A stretch of DNA of 64,000 nucleotides from Sordaria brevicollis (Eukaryota; Ascomycota; Sordariomycetes; Sordariales; Sordariaceae), in NCBI GenBank assembly GCA_033439795.1, contig JAUTDP010000006.1, positions 3,410,001 to 3,474,000 of the forward strand, written 5' to 3'. Under the pieces are notes generated by a model that saw nothing but the letters and a program-made list of their open reading frames with translations, had not been told where the DNA came from and did not search any database. Below, piece after piece: positions 46,042-56,795 of the stretch (position 1 is the stretch's first letter; each line of letters starts with the position of its first letter). Both the position numbers and the translations under genes were made by a program.

Positions 46042-46685
46042 GCCGCTCCCCCTCCGTCCCCAAGAGACACCAAGGGCCCGCACTCTCATACGCCGACGAC
46101 AATCGCGCACTTGCGACACAGATACGGAAACGGATTCCTCTGTCCAGCACCTCATCAATTGGCCTCTGTATACACTGTACAAACTGCGGGATCAAGCTTC
46201 GGAGCCCTGACCAGCTTCCCCGTTTGCAGCTTCCGAAGTTCCGACTTCCACTCGAAGTATGTGTGCACATGTATGCCCGACGTTGGACAACTTGAAGTTT
46301 GCCTTGACCCGGCCGCCAACATCGGTATTAACATGCACCCCCGGTAAAGCCCAGTCAAGACCCGACTCGAATCACTTGATTGATGACGACTTCAAACGCG
46401 GAATGGCAAGAGTGTCCGCCAAAAGGAATTCGAATTATGAGGTGAACTCTGTAATGAGAGCAAGCACCGTGCGGGATCCGCCTTTCTAGAGAGTGAGTGC
46501 GAGTGCAGTGGTCGCTGAGTGAGTGATGAGATGAACTCCGAGTCGTTTGGGCTCCATTGAAGCCGGGCCGGGAAACCCACCTTTTCACCAAGACTTTCAT
46601 GCCCGGGCCGGGCCGTACGTGTCCTTCCCGTGTCCCGTAACCCCGTTTGCAAGTGAAAGCGATCCACTTGGGCGGGGAATGGGGA

Positions 46686-47438
46686 TCATTTGAGTGTGCA
46701 AAAAGTATAACAGATTCGGTGAGAATCCCACCTACTTCTGTTAGTAACTTCACATCCCATTCTTGGAGCCACCTACTGGCGAACATTTTCTCGTATTTCA
46801 GGCCTGGCTTGCAGTAGCTTGCAGTGGATTTAGCCCAGACGAGCGAACCAGCTCAGCAGAATTCCACGGGGAGGGAGTGGGGGCAGGTGGTGGTGAAAAT
46901 GGAATCGCTTGTGCAGGCGCCAGCCCAGGCAGCAGTGACAGTTTGGTGTAGTAGATCAGCACAACAGGCGATGATCATGCTGACATGGCATCTCTGATCG
47001 GTTGGCTTGTTTGTTGACCGGTTGAGAATCCACGCGTGATTGGACGATGGAAAGGCGATTTTTGGAGGCATGCAGCATCACTGTGTGAAAAGGCGAGCCC
47101 GGTTTGATAAATCGACAACCCACCAAAAGTCATGGTTTGGACCCACGACAATGAGAGCTCAGAACGACCTCTGTTGAAGTTGACAATGTGGATTTGGTAA
47201 ATCTGGGAGTCAAAAGTGCGGCCTTATGGTGAAAGACTGGAGGGGGGAATGTCAGATTACCTATAAGGTACCTCTTAACCGTGATTGAATTGACTTGGTT
47301 AGGCTTTGTGTGTGAGAGAAGTCTGTGCGACCTGGACCACCTCACCCTAGAGACTAGAGAGGGCCCTGGATGTGAAGTTACTAACAGAAATAGGTGGGAT
47401 TCTCACCAAATCTGTTATACTTTTGCACACCTAAATGA
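46686..47438. repeat. Inverted repeat, about 70-nt arms
   Basis: The arms at 46686-46757 and 47368-47438 share GTATAACAGATT, GGTGAGAATCCCACCTA and CTGTTAGTAACTTCACATCC, with about four or five differences. The 610-nt spacer has no credible gene. This may be a small foldback element or an inverted duplication. Confidence 0.8.
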
Positions 47439-47761
47439 CGGAGCCATCTTGGCCCCCAGAGGCCCGGGGGTGCCTGGTGCAGTGGCTGGGAGGCTAACCC
47501 TTACTGGGTATAGCCAGATTGCCAGAGTCCACCAGCAAACTCTGACAGGAGGTCCAGGGTGAGCCCATCAGCCTAGGGTTTTTGTTTTCTCGGGCAAGTC
47601 GGGTGGAAGTGCAAGTTCGAGACAAGCAGGGGCATTCCAGGTTGTTTACCTCTAGGTCATAAAGGGAGGCAGCTTCCCCATCATTTCCACTTTGCCACCA
47701 AACATTCCGTCACACCTCTACTCGACCCAAACACCGCCCCACGTGACGCCCTGCCTTGGCC

Positions 47762-50700
47762 ATGGATCCCACACAACTTGAACCACGCTCCCCCAGCTCA
47801 TCCCCATTTCCTTCAACACCCCAAGTCCCACCTCCGCCCGATTACAATCTTTATCATCCCGACTCCCAGAACCCGGACCACAATTCCAGTACCGATGAGT
47901 ACGATCCAACACAGCCGTACGCATCTTTCAACCTCTAATCCATTTGTCATGTGTGCATCAAATCAAGCTGACACCATTATCCCGTTGCACAAGTTTGCCT
48001 GCTAGCCAGCTCTATCGCCATGATGGAACACGTTCCCCGTTTGAGCCCAGCACGCCCAGCGCCGACACGCACCAAGATGTGAATGCAACACAGCTGTTCT
48101 CGGCCAGGAGGCACGTTTTTTTTCCTCTGCAACTTTCATTCCCTTCAAGTGTGATATGTGCATGAAGCTGACACGGACATGCCATTTGTAGCCACCTCCT
48201 CGGCGACACTCCGCTCGACGACGCTGCAGTATCCAATCCTCCCCAGGGTCAGTGATGATCATGTTACCGGTGCGATGATTGCTCGGGCCTCTCCCGGACA
48301 ATGCGAATCCAGCGCAGGCAGACGGCTTCATGTTTTGTCTGCCTGGTGTTCGCATTGTCACGCAGGAGCAGCCGGTCGATCATCACTGGTACAGGTTTCG
48401 TTCCATATTCTCTCCCTTCCATCCCTTTTTCCGGTCTCTCCCCTTCCTTTCTCCCCTTCCTTTCTCCCCTTCCTTTCTCCCCTTCCTTTCTCCCCTTCCT
48501 TTCTCCCCTTCCTCTCTCCCCTACCTCTCTCCCCTACCTCTCTCCCCTACCTCTCGGCCAGCGCCGAATGCCCGTCATAATACATGCCCGCTCCGTCTGA
48601 GGCCATGTGTTCAAGGCATACCGTTCCAGGCTGTCAGGGGGTTGTAAATAGCCAACTCCCACCCAGTGGGTACGCCTGCTGGAAGGACTGGGCCTCTTGG
48701 TTCCCTGAGACGCTGCTGAGAGCTATGTGGTCGACGATGCGTTTAGAAGTGCGCGTCCCAGGCTGTCAAGGGGTAGTAAACAGCCAACTCCTACCCAGTA
48801 GGTACACCTGCTGGAAGGACTGGGCCTCTTGGTTCCTTGGGACGCTGCTGAGGGCTATGTGGTCAACGATGCGGTTAAAAGTGCGCGTTCTAGGCTGTCA
48901 AGGGGCGCTATAAATAGCCAACTCCTACCCAGTGGGCACGCCTGCTGGAAGGACTGGGTCTCTTGGTTCCCTGGGACGCTGCTGAGGCCATATGGTTGAC
49001 GATGCGTTTAGAAGTGCGCGCCCTAGGCTGTCTTGGGGAGATAAATAGCCAACTCCTACCCAGTAGGTACGCCTGCTGGAAGGACTGGGCCTCTTGGTTC
49101 TCTGGGACGCTGCCCAACTCCTACTCGCACTCGCACAAAATTCTCTTTTCCCTTCCCGGCAAGCGCCGAATACCCATTACAATACCCGGATATGCCCGCT
49201 CCGTCTCTCGCAAGCCATATACTCAAAGCACGCCGTCCTAGGTTGTCAGGGGGCGCTATAAATAGCCAACTCCTACCCAGCAGGTACACCTGCTGGAAGG
49301 ACTGGGTCTCTTGGTTCCTTGGGACGCTGTTGAGGGCTATATGGCTGACGATGCGGTTAGAAGTGCGCGTTCCAGGCGGTCAGGGGGCGCTATAAATAGC
49401 CAACTCCTACCCAGCAGGTACGCCTGCTGGAAGGACTGGGTCTCTTGGTTCCCTGGGACGCTGCTGACAATTGCATCGTCACGCGAAATGGACTGGTCTA
49501 CATCGATGCGTTTGGAAGTGCGTGTCCCAGGCTGTTAGGATTCACTATAAACTGCCAACTCCTACCCAGCAGGTACGCCTACTGGAAGGACTGGGTTTCT
49601 TAGTTCCTTGGGACGCTGCTGACAATTGCATGGTTACGCGAACTGGACTGGTTCACCTCTTCATATAATTACGCTTACTAACCTGTTCACGGGCACTTAG
49701 CTGGCATCGACGGAGATATCCCCGGCGGCAAAAACAACGACGTTGAGGTACCGACTGCATCCCCCAGCGACGACAACACCCATTGCAAAATCGACCTCTC
49801 CAACGTGGAGGGAATTGTTGCCTGGAGGAACGATACCGATCCCAAGGAACAACACACATCGGACTTGCGCATCGATCTACACGTGGATACGAAAAAGCGG
49901 CTGGCCATGTTCAGACTGCATTGCGCTCTCTTTATGCGCCCTCTGGGGAAGTTCCTCTCGTTTTTCCTACTCCTTCACCCAGAATGGATCCAGTCGATCG
50001 AGTTTAACCCTCTTGGCGACGATGTCCTTTCCCTGCAGTTCACCATGACGAAACCACCTCGCCTCGTGGCTCCAAAGGAATATCAAGAGTCTCACAAGCC
50101 GAAACCTCGGTATCAAGGTGTTTTTGACAGCATGAAGTCCTTAGCCACAATGCGTCAGTTGACTGTTAGAATTCACCGCGTCGACCTCACATCGGAGGAT
50201 ATGGAACAGCTAGCTTTGCTCCCATGGGTCTTCTCATCCTCTCATTCATTTGGTCGATTCCGGACAGACGAGGAGTTGGCATCGTTTGACGTATTGTTCC
50301 GCGGTGCGCCCGGTCAGATTATTGACTTGGGCACGACTGACCGTCCTGGCACCAATCACAACCAGACTTTGGCAGAAATCGTTGATGAAACAACAGCGGA
50401 ACCGACGGACGTCATCTCTGTCCCTCCCCCATATCCTAACGGTGGCTCTTCTCCCAATGCACCGGGGTACTCAACCCCGAACGGTACGCTCATTTCGTTT
50501 TCACCACGCCGTCTCTCAAGCTGGCAACTAACACCGCGTTCTCTCAGACCGAAAGCGACGTAGAAGTGCATCATTGTCTCTTTCTACAGCCGACAGGTGC
50601 CACGGCGCGGCCGAGCCCGGTCCTAGCCTCATCAGAACCATAGAAAATGAGAGGTCAGGTGAACGGGTGCAGTCGCCTTCCGCCTCGGGTGCCCGTCTTC

Positions 50701-51592
50701 AAAGCCCAAATCAATCCTCAACCCCGACCGGTATGTCCTCTTTCGTACCACCAACAGTTCCCCGCTCCAGGCTAATGCCGTCCCTGTTCCAGACCGAAAG
50801 CGCCGACGGACAAGCGAGCTCTTGTCTCGCTCTCCAAGTGACAAGGACATTCTCATCGCCCTTGGTCGAGTGCTCGAGCGCACTGCCAACCTCGATGCTC
50901 GGGTCAAAGAGCTTGAGAAACTGGTAACCGAGTATCTTGATGCCGAAGACAATCGCACAACCCACAGCGAGCAGGAGGGCCGAATTCACGGTCAAATCCT
51001 TGCTACAGTCGACGAACGAATCGATGACCATATGTGGGAGGTACAACGCGAACTTGAGGACGCGCTCCTCTGCCAGACGCAGGAATGGGTGACCGAGGCG
51101 GTTGAATTGGCCCAAGACGAGCTGCAGGAGGACATGGACGATTGGGTAAATGATATCACGGAGCGGATGGAGAAGACCGTCAAGAAGGAGGTGAAGAGGG
51201 AGGTGAAGATGGAGGATATGGGCAAGAGGAAGGTGTTGAAGGACATGGTGCAGGCAGTGGCGCATGCAGTGAAGATGATAAAGAGGGCTCGGGCATACAA
51301 GGAGGATGTCAAGTCGACAACGAGGAGGATGTCCCCTTCAACAGCGAGTACCCAGAGCACGGCGGCGTCAACCAAGCCCATCCTAATCAGGTCGAGCCCT
51401 TCTCTACCCCGCGCGTTTCATAGTGCTATTCGGGATATCCAGAAGAGGTTCTCTGGGAAGTTTTCGGCAGAAGAATTGATGAGGGTGCTGGATCATTTGG
51501 AGGCGAACCAAGCTGGAGCAGTCAAATACAATGGGTGCGGTGCCGAGTTAAAGTGGCTGTATGTGCAGAGGTGGGCAGCGAAGCCAGAATAG
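47762..51592 (+). CDS. Basic-motif/coiled-coil protein of a fungus-specific family (5' exons uncertain)
   Basis: The secure part is 49701-50483, 50548-50730 and 50793-51592. The introns (GTACGC..CTCAG, GTATGT..TCCAG) are phase 1 and both downstream exons begin with the same basic DRKRR motif, probably nuclear-localisation signals. The first of these exons encodes a conserved region (FRLHCALFMRPLGKFLSFFL, GDDVLSLQFTMTKPPRLV, DSMKSLATMRQLTVRI). The last is Glu/Lys-rich coiled coil (about 50860-51300) ending in a compact domain (LMRVLDHLEANQAGAVKYN). Upstream, ATG 47762 (MDPTQLEPRSPSSSPFP) to about 47898, 48006 onward (QLYRHDGTRSPFEPSTPS) and about 48192-48247 (HLLGDTPLDDAAVSNPPQ) look like further exons. 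The last of these joins 49701 in phase, which would put the tandem-repeat array in a 1.45-kb intron. The exon at 48006 lacks an in-phase donor, so the 5' model is tentative. Function unknown. Confidence 0.6.
48417..48555. repeat. Pyrimidine-rich microsatellite
   Basis: CCCCTTCCTTTCT-like units about 13 nt long are repeated roughly ten times, shifting to CCCCTACCTCT at the 3' end. It directly precedes the large tandem array. Confidence 0.85.
48622..49660 (+). repeat. Tandem array of about seven 130-150-bp units
   Basis: Seven copies start near 48622, 48749, 48887, 49020, 49228, 49370 and 49526. Each carries AGCCAACTCCTACCCAG, then GTACGCCTGCTGGAAGGACT, a CTTGGTTCCCTGGGACGCTG stretch and usually a GACGATGCG..AGAAGTGCGCG part. 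Copy four is interrupted by about 90 nt that resemble the sequence before copy one (GCGCCGAATRCCC, GCCCGCTCCGTCT), so there is a higher-order duplication. The last two copies end differently (GACAATTGCAT). Most copies contain TATAAATAGCC. Base composition is normal, so RIP has not acted on it. It reads open over long stretches, but that follows from repetition. Confidence 0.9.
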
Positions 51593-51949
51593 TACCCATT
51601 ACTGCGAATACATCACATCCCATCACAACTGAACCATGCTTTCACACATTAATTACGTCTGGCTCCGCCTTTCTCTTGACACCCCTTGACGCCGACGCTG
51701 ACGCCGAACCAGACGCTGAAGCCGATCCGCTCTCAGACCTTGATCGTAGATAGATGCCCTTCTTTGAACTGGACATGCTCCGCGCGCCCCTCAAACCAAG
51801 AAACAAAACCGCGGAGATTGAGAAACACACGAGATCAACGCATGTGAAAGATGTTGTCACCGGATATTAATCAGACTTGGTTGAGATGTAGAAAGCAAGA
51901 TTGGAACATGGCAAATGTGCACCATCAACAAAAAACTTACCACAGATCA
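51593..51949. other. Intergenic; possible small minus-strand exon
   Basis: A minus-strand frame at 51642-51860 has a hydrophobic stretch (VCFSISAVLFLGLRGA) and a Ser/Ala/Glu-rich basic tail (RGVKRKAEPD). It could be the end of a decayed gene linked to the chimeric fragment next to it. I see no reliable start. Confidence 0.25.
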
Positions 51950-52250
51950 AACCGCCCCATATCCCCCCACAATGTCATGCGCCGGGAGAAGACTTGGGTA
52001 CTCTCGTTGATGCGTCTTTCTCACCCATGAGGCGTTTGTGGCTAGTCTGTTAGCGATTGGGAGGGATTTGAAGGAGAAGGAGGAGGTGTTGGCCAAGTTA
52101 CAAGTGCGGGATTGAGGATGATTGGGAAAGATTGATGACGATGACGATGAAGATCTGGAGAAGTATGTGCTTTGGGTCACTGGGTGGAGATTAAGAAGCA
52201 GGTTCCTAGGTATCTTGAGGGAGGGGATTAAGAAGGGGGATTGAGGTGAC
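51950..52250. pseudogene. Chimeric fragment of two genes (glycosyltransferase tail plus AAA ATPase tail)
   Basis: Positions about 51950-52021 (minus-strand reading KTHQREYPSLLPAHDIVGGY) match the last codons of the SUR1-like gene at 55042-55115 (KTHQREYQKLLPAEDNLEGY). Directly adjoining, about 52026-52245 on the plus strand matches the 3' end of the BCS1-like gene at 43452-43715 (EAFVASLLAI..., LEKYV, the KKQV segment), with stops, indels and a shortened acidic repeat. Both pieces keep the orientation of their sources. This is a mosaic of truncated duplicates, not a functional gene. Confidence 0.8.
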
Positions 52251-52418
52251 GAGGCTACATAGAGGGAGGTAAGGTTGTTTGAGGCCTAAGTCACGGACTC
52301 ACGGCGTTATAAAAGATTGGCATGCGAACATCACCAACTGTTTGTTATCAACGAGGGCTAAATGAGGGTTAACTATAGCTATGAAGTACACTTCATCTCT
52401 TGTTGAAACCTCCACAGT

Positions 52419-54493
52419 TCAAGGCAATCCTGCATTGTGCACCGTGTCATCAGATGGGCCCCATTCATTGAGCAACTTCCGGAGCTCTTCGGAGTCCATT
52501 CCGCTCACGCCTTCAACATCGAGACCCATAAGCGAATCAGCAAATTCTTCAGCGTTGAACACTAATTCCGGAGCCGGGGGTGGTGTAAGAGTGTTAACGG
52601 AGTCTGACGCTGATAGGGTTGTACCCGATCCACTGCCACTCGCCCTTGGATCAAGTCGCGAGGATCCCGCTTCGGTGGATTGTGGTTGCTGTTCTTGAAC
52701 AAAAGATGCTGATGACTGACGATATGCATCAAGTAGTCTTGGTTGCAAACTCGATACGAATTCGACCAGTGTCCAGTCGCGGGAGCAAGCGCTCCTTGTA
52801 TTGGAACTCCTCGTCAGGCAGGGATTCTAGCTCCCTCCGGACGATAGAAGGCATTTCTCTTCGGAGGAACCTTGCATAGTCCTCCAGTTCGCTACAGTCG
52901 GATTCTTCATAATCTGCCAGAGACGCATCGTTAGTTCACATGGTACGATTCTGGCTATTGGAGCAAGTAATAACTAACTTACAAGGCGACGGGATTGATG
53001 CTTCATCGTCATCCGGAAACAAGATCATGTACATGTGACGCCATTTCTCCTCGTCCGTTAAGTCGCCATGCGTCTTTTTGCGACTAAGCAGTTTTTCCTT
53101 ATGTTCTGTAGTCACACCCTCGACCAAACTCAAGTTCTGTCGCATGTCGCATGGCGGATCCCTTTGGAGATGGGCAGTGAGTAGCCTGTTGCTTTTAAGA
53201 GTGGTCCAACAGCGAGGACATTGGATGAGCTCGTGACGTCGGTATGAATGACTCCTGGCGTTTTGTCAGCCAATACTACAAGACAAGCAGCGTTCATATC
53301 TGTCAATCAGCATACTTTACCCGGTGAATCTCATCCCAGCCAGGTCCGGGACAGGACGTCCACTTGCCATACTTGCGCGGATTCCTCTTGAAAAAAGGAC
53401 AAGCAAACCGTCGGACCGTGTTTTCCTGCCCTTTGCACCTCTTTCTTCTACCATCGCCATCGCCATCGTCATCAGCCGAGCGCTTCTGTCCCCTGTCACG
53501 GATGCCGCTGTTATGGACAGAGGAGCCGACTTCATTCATCATCGTGTTGACAGATAGGGTCAGATCAGAGGTAGGCGTAAACTTTGGGTCGTGGAAGATG
53601 CCATCATGTATAGTTGTTGTATCAAGCTCATCAAGATCAAGTTCTTGAGGATACCGGGGCCCAGAAACCCCATCGATGGAAAATGTACGCAGAAAATGCG
53701 TCGGAAAAACTGAACCTTTGAATGCGGTCCATGGCTCTGGCTTTGACTTTGAGTATGCGATAATATCTGGATGGGACTCGGTCGAGAGATCGTATCCGGA
53801 TTGTTCACCGGGGGCGCCGCTTTCTGACATGCAAACCCCGGAGTCCAAAGAAAGATTCGTTGACAGATCCTGTGCCAAGAAAGAGTAGGGAATTATTGGA
53901 ACTGCAGGGTCGCCTGGTTTATCCAGGTCCATCCAATCAGTAGGTATATCTTGGCATGCTGCGGAGTTATACCATGATGGTCCTGGCTGCACAGGAAAGC
54001 TCTCAAGGTCATTGATGAGATGTGGCCGAGACATCTCTTCAATCGTCTTTGGTAAGCAAGGACGAGGCGCAGAGTAACAATCCAGCCTCCCAGTTCGACG
54101 TCCAGACTCGGCTGGCTTTTGATGGGTTTCGTTCTTGAGTGTCACGTCGAGGAAATGGCAAACATGTTGCATGATGCGATCGACTGTTCTGTGTCGGAGC
54201 CTGGTCATGATCTCCGTACTGGTAAAGGATATCCATGACTCAGTAGCTGAAAGTTCTTCGATGTCCGACGATGCGCCACTGGCCACACTTGCGCACGCGA
54301 CGGACTCGGAAGTCGTCTGAAGGATAGCATGAGCCTCGGTATTAACATCTGAAAATGGCGGTGTTGTGCTTCCAGCTTCATGGGCAGAGCGAGCCGCTGT
54401 TTCCGTCGTGGTGTAAGCGGGTCCTGAATTGACGGTATGAGAAGTCGGACTTGTACCATCATCCTCAGTGGCTGATACGTGGGAGAACGGCAT
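52419..54493 (-). CDS. Cys-rich (C2H2-like) zinc-finger protein, frameshifted near the C-terminus
   Basis: Exons on the minus strand: 54493-53316, 53254-52983 and from 52913. Introns are GTATGC..GCCAG and GTAAGT..GGCAG. A Ser/Thr-rich N-terminus of about 350 residues is followed by a basic signal (KRSADDDGDGDGRRKRCK) and a fungal Cys/His module: RRFACPFFKRNPRKYGKW, SCPGPGWDEIHRVK, YRRHELIQCPRCW, LLTAHLQRDPPCD, DEEKWRHMYMILFPDDD. This resembles proteins thought to be transcription regulators, but DNA binding is inference. Exon 3 reads to a stop at 52729 (544 residues). However the neighbouring frame carries on sensibly as VEFVSSLQPRLLDAYRQS..., with a Pro-rich and acidic end to 52419. A change of about one or two bases near 52767 therefore seems to have cut off about 105 residues. 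The paralogous pseudogene (44.3-45.6 kb) has the equivalent sequence. Confidence 0.75.
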
Positions 54494-55041
54494 GTCGACA
54501 AGAATGAGTTGAGGTAGACTCGTTGGCGGGGTGAAGATGAGTGAGAGAACGATGGATTGAATGCGATGAACTGTGATGCGTGAAGTTGGGACCTATGAAG
54601 GTTTATAAACCTTCCGTCCTCCCCTGTGGTGCGTATATGGCCGTTCACGCACATGTGAGGCTAATAACCCACTTGTGTAGTCAACACGCTGACTTTGCTC
54701 AACTGTGCAAAACTATTGCCATGCTCTGCACGTAGCTTCCACACGGCCCAAGCGTTTTGAGTCTGTCCCTTTTGACCCTTGGTTTCAGCTTTCTGAACAT
54801 GGGGTAAGGAGTTGTACCATTGGCTCCGTGAAGCTGACCGCCAAAAAAGGCGTGCAGACTGCAGAGAGCAGACATCGTGGCCATGTTGATCGACGAATGA
54901 ATGGCGAGTGCGGGGTCGGCGTGAACTTTGCAAAGAGTGCGTTCTTGACATCCTCGTTATCAAGGGCCGGTGATTGGAGTTGGGATAGAGATGCATACAG
55001 AGGAACTGCTTCAAAGCAGAATCGGACTAAAACTCACCGAC
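54494..55041. other. Intergenic
   Basis: Upstream region of the zinc-finger gene and 3' flank of the SUR1-like gene, both on the minus strand. No gene accepted. Confidence 0.35.
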
Positions 55042-55986
55042 TCAAACTGCTCCATACCCTTCCAAATTGTCCTCTGCTGGTAGCAGCTTTTGGTATTCGC
55101 GTTGATGCGTCTTTCTCGCCTGCCACGAATGTGCCAGCCAGACAGTCAATATGGCAAAGAGCAGCAGACACACAAGAAGGGCCTTGACCGAGGCAGGGCA
55201 TCCAGGGCCGTGGTATCTGAACCCTCCAGTTGGCGTGAAGAATGATCCGCCTTGGTGTCCGACCTTGACTTGAAAGACGTGATCCTCATCTCTTTTGTTG
55301 GTGGAAAGCCCTGTACTCTGGTATTTGTCCCAGATGGCCTCCTCAAATTCTGGACCTCCAGGTTGCGTGATATTGAGAAGCGGAGACTGTGAATCTTTTC
55401 CGTGTGAAACTAGGGACTCGGTCATCATGATCCAGTAAGGATGGTTTGGCCTCGCCCCAGTGGTGCCGTGTCCGCGTTCGAGTGTCCATGCCGGGTGGAA
55501 GAGCAAAGGCTCAAGACCACGGGCGCAGCTGTAATCAGGAGCAACGTAGATGCCGCCGTAGTGACGCATGACAAAGTAACGAAGAGTATTGACTCGTTGA
55601 GCATGGTGCTCATAGCTGTCGTAGGCTTCGAGGAACCATTTGTAGTGTGTCTTGATGAACTCGTGGGAGGAGTTTGTTGTCCATAGCTTGTACTCGAAGT
55701 CGGCGTTTGTCGTGTTGCAAGCCTGGCGCATGTCGTCCCAAGTGGTGGGAGAGGTCTCGTTGCTGGGGTGTTCCCTGCTGTGGTGGATCTGGTGGATGAT
55801 CTTGGGGATTAACTGCTCTTTGGCTTTGCTTGTCGTGTAGGATGAGTCGGGAATCTCAACCGGTATCTCGGACGATCCGGTCAAGTGATGTAGTATGTGG
55901 ATGATGGTTCGGATGTTCGGTATGCTGAGGAGGATGACGGCTGATAGGGCGACGAGGCCTAAGAACCTGGCGGTTACCACAGGCAT
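55042..55986 (-). CDS. SUR1/OCH1-family glycosyltransferase-like protein with altered DxD motif
   Basis: One exon, 314 residues. The N-terminal helix (FLGLVALSAVILLSIPNI) is a signal anchor of a type II Golgi protein. IPKIIHQIHHS, DFEYKLWTTNSSHEFIK, YKWFLEAYDSYEHHAQRVN, LRYFVMRHYGGIYVAPDYSC, NHPYWIMMTESL and GGPEFEEAIW follow the glycosyltransferase-sugar family that includes Sur1/Csh1 (mannosyl inositol-phosphoceramide synthase). After GGIY the family normally has a DxD (often LDLD) that binds the metal and nucleotide-sugar; here it is VAPD, so the first Asp is lost. A second helix near the C-terminus (KALLVCLLLFAILTVWLA) matches the two-helix layout of Sur1. Catalysis is doubtful. The C-terminal coding sequence is partly duplicated at 51.95 kb. 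Confidence 0.78.
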   Translation of the reverse strand: MPVVTARFLGLVALSAVILLSIPNIRTIIHILHHLTGSSEIPVEIPDSSYTTSKAKEQLIPKIIHQIHHSREHPSNETSPTTWDDMRQACNTTNADFEYKLWTTNSSHEFIKTHYKWFLEAYDSYEHHAQRVNTLRYFVMRHYGGIYVAPDYSCARGLEPLLFHPAWTLERGHGTTGARPNHPYWIMMTESLVSHGKDSQSPLLNITQPGGPEFEEAIWDKYQSTGLSTNKRDEDHVFQVKVGHQGGSFFTPTGGFRYHGPGCPASVKALLVCLLLFAILTVWLAHSWQARKTHQREYQKLLPAEDNLEGYGAV

Positions 55987-56795
55987 GTTGGGAGCTTGTC
56001 TTGCGTCCGGATGTGTAGACGTAGAGTAGACAGGCCGATCGAAGGTCGTACTGATGATGGACGGGACAGGTCAGCATGGAATTCCGCGAAAGGGAAAGGG
56101 ATTGAAGATGGAGCTCGTTACTCTTGGTCGAGCTGAGGCTCAGATGGAAGACTGGTTGTCGTGTTCAGATCGAAGGTGCCGGTATATAGAGACCCGATGA
56201 CTGGACCGAAGATACTAAGTCTAGGACGGAAGATGGTACAACCACTGCAGGCAATGGTAATGGCAATGGAACTGCTGGAATGAGAAAGCTTCTTGCTCCC
56301 GGTATCAATCATCCGCTGTTCAAGTTGGCCATATCTGAATGGGACATCATCCTGATCGCTTGGTGGTTTGCTATGACGCAGGAGAAACATCTCGATTGGA
56401 GAATTACGTGGTGATACAAACGGAAAGTTCAGCCTTGCATTGGCCTTCACCACTGAGGAAATATTTGGTGCAGTGTGGTCTGTAGCAGGTGCATTCGTCC
56501 CCCACCTTCTTTTCTGAGAAAGGGTATTTAGCTAGAGGACCGGGCACTCCTTGGGATTTCCCTCTTCTTTCACCAGACCAATCCAACCATCAATTTCCCT
56601 CCCATTGGTTTCAGGTCCGCCGTGTTAAGGGAAAGATGCAAGTCAGGATGAACTGCGGGGAAGAGTTCCCCGAGTTGCGGGGGTGGATCATCCGACCGCT
56701 AACAGCCCCGCCACGGGCCGCTATGGTACGCTAACAATTAAGCTTAACCCGCCTAACAGGGTCCCGGCCATTTGTGATCCCACTTCATCCCTCCA
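55987..56795. other. Intergenic
   Basis: A minus-strand frame at 56118-56453 has a small hydrophobic centre but no clear role; it could be an upstream exon of the SUR1-like gene. Otherwise no feature is seen. Confidence 0.3.

Larger units (their letters stand above)
45601..47761. other. Intergenic with two long inverted repeats
   Basis: It contains the inverted repeats at 45749-46041 and 46686-47438, listed separately. No coding sequence is convincing. A TACCTCTAG motif lies at 47647. Confidence 0.4.

Noticed and set aside
48584..49668. Repeated open frames across the tandem array
   Set aside because: Frames stay open because the unit repeats; starts differ and units carry indels that break any common frame.
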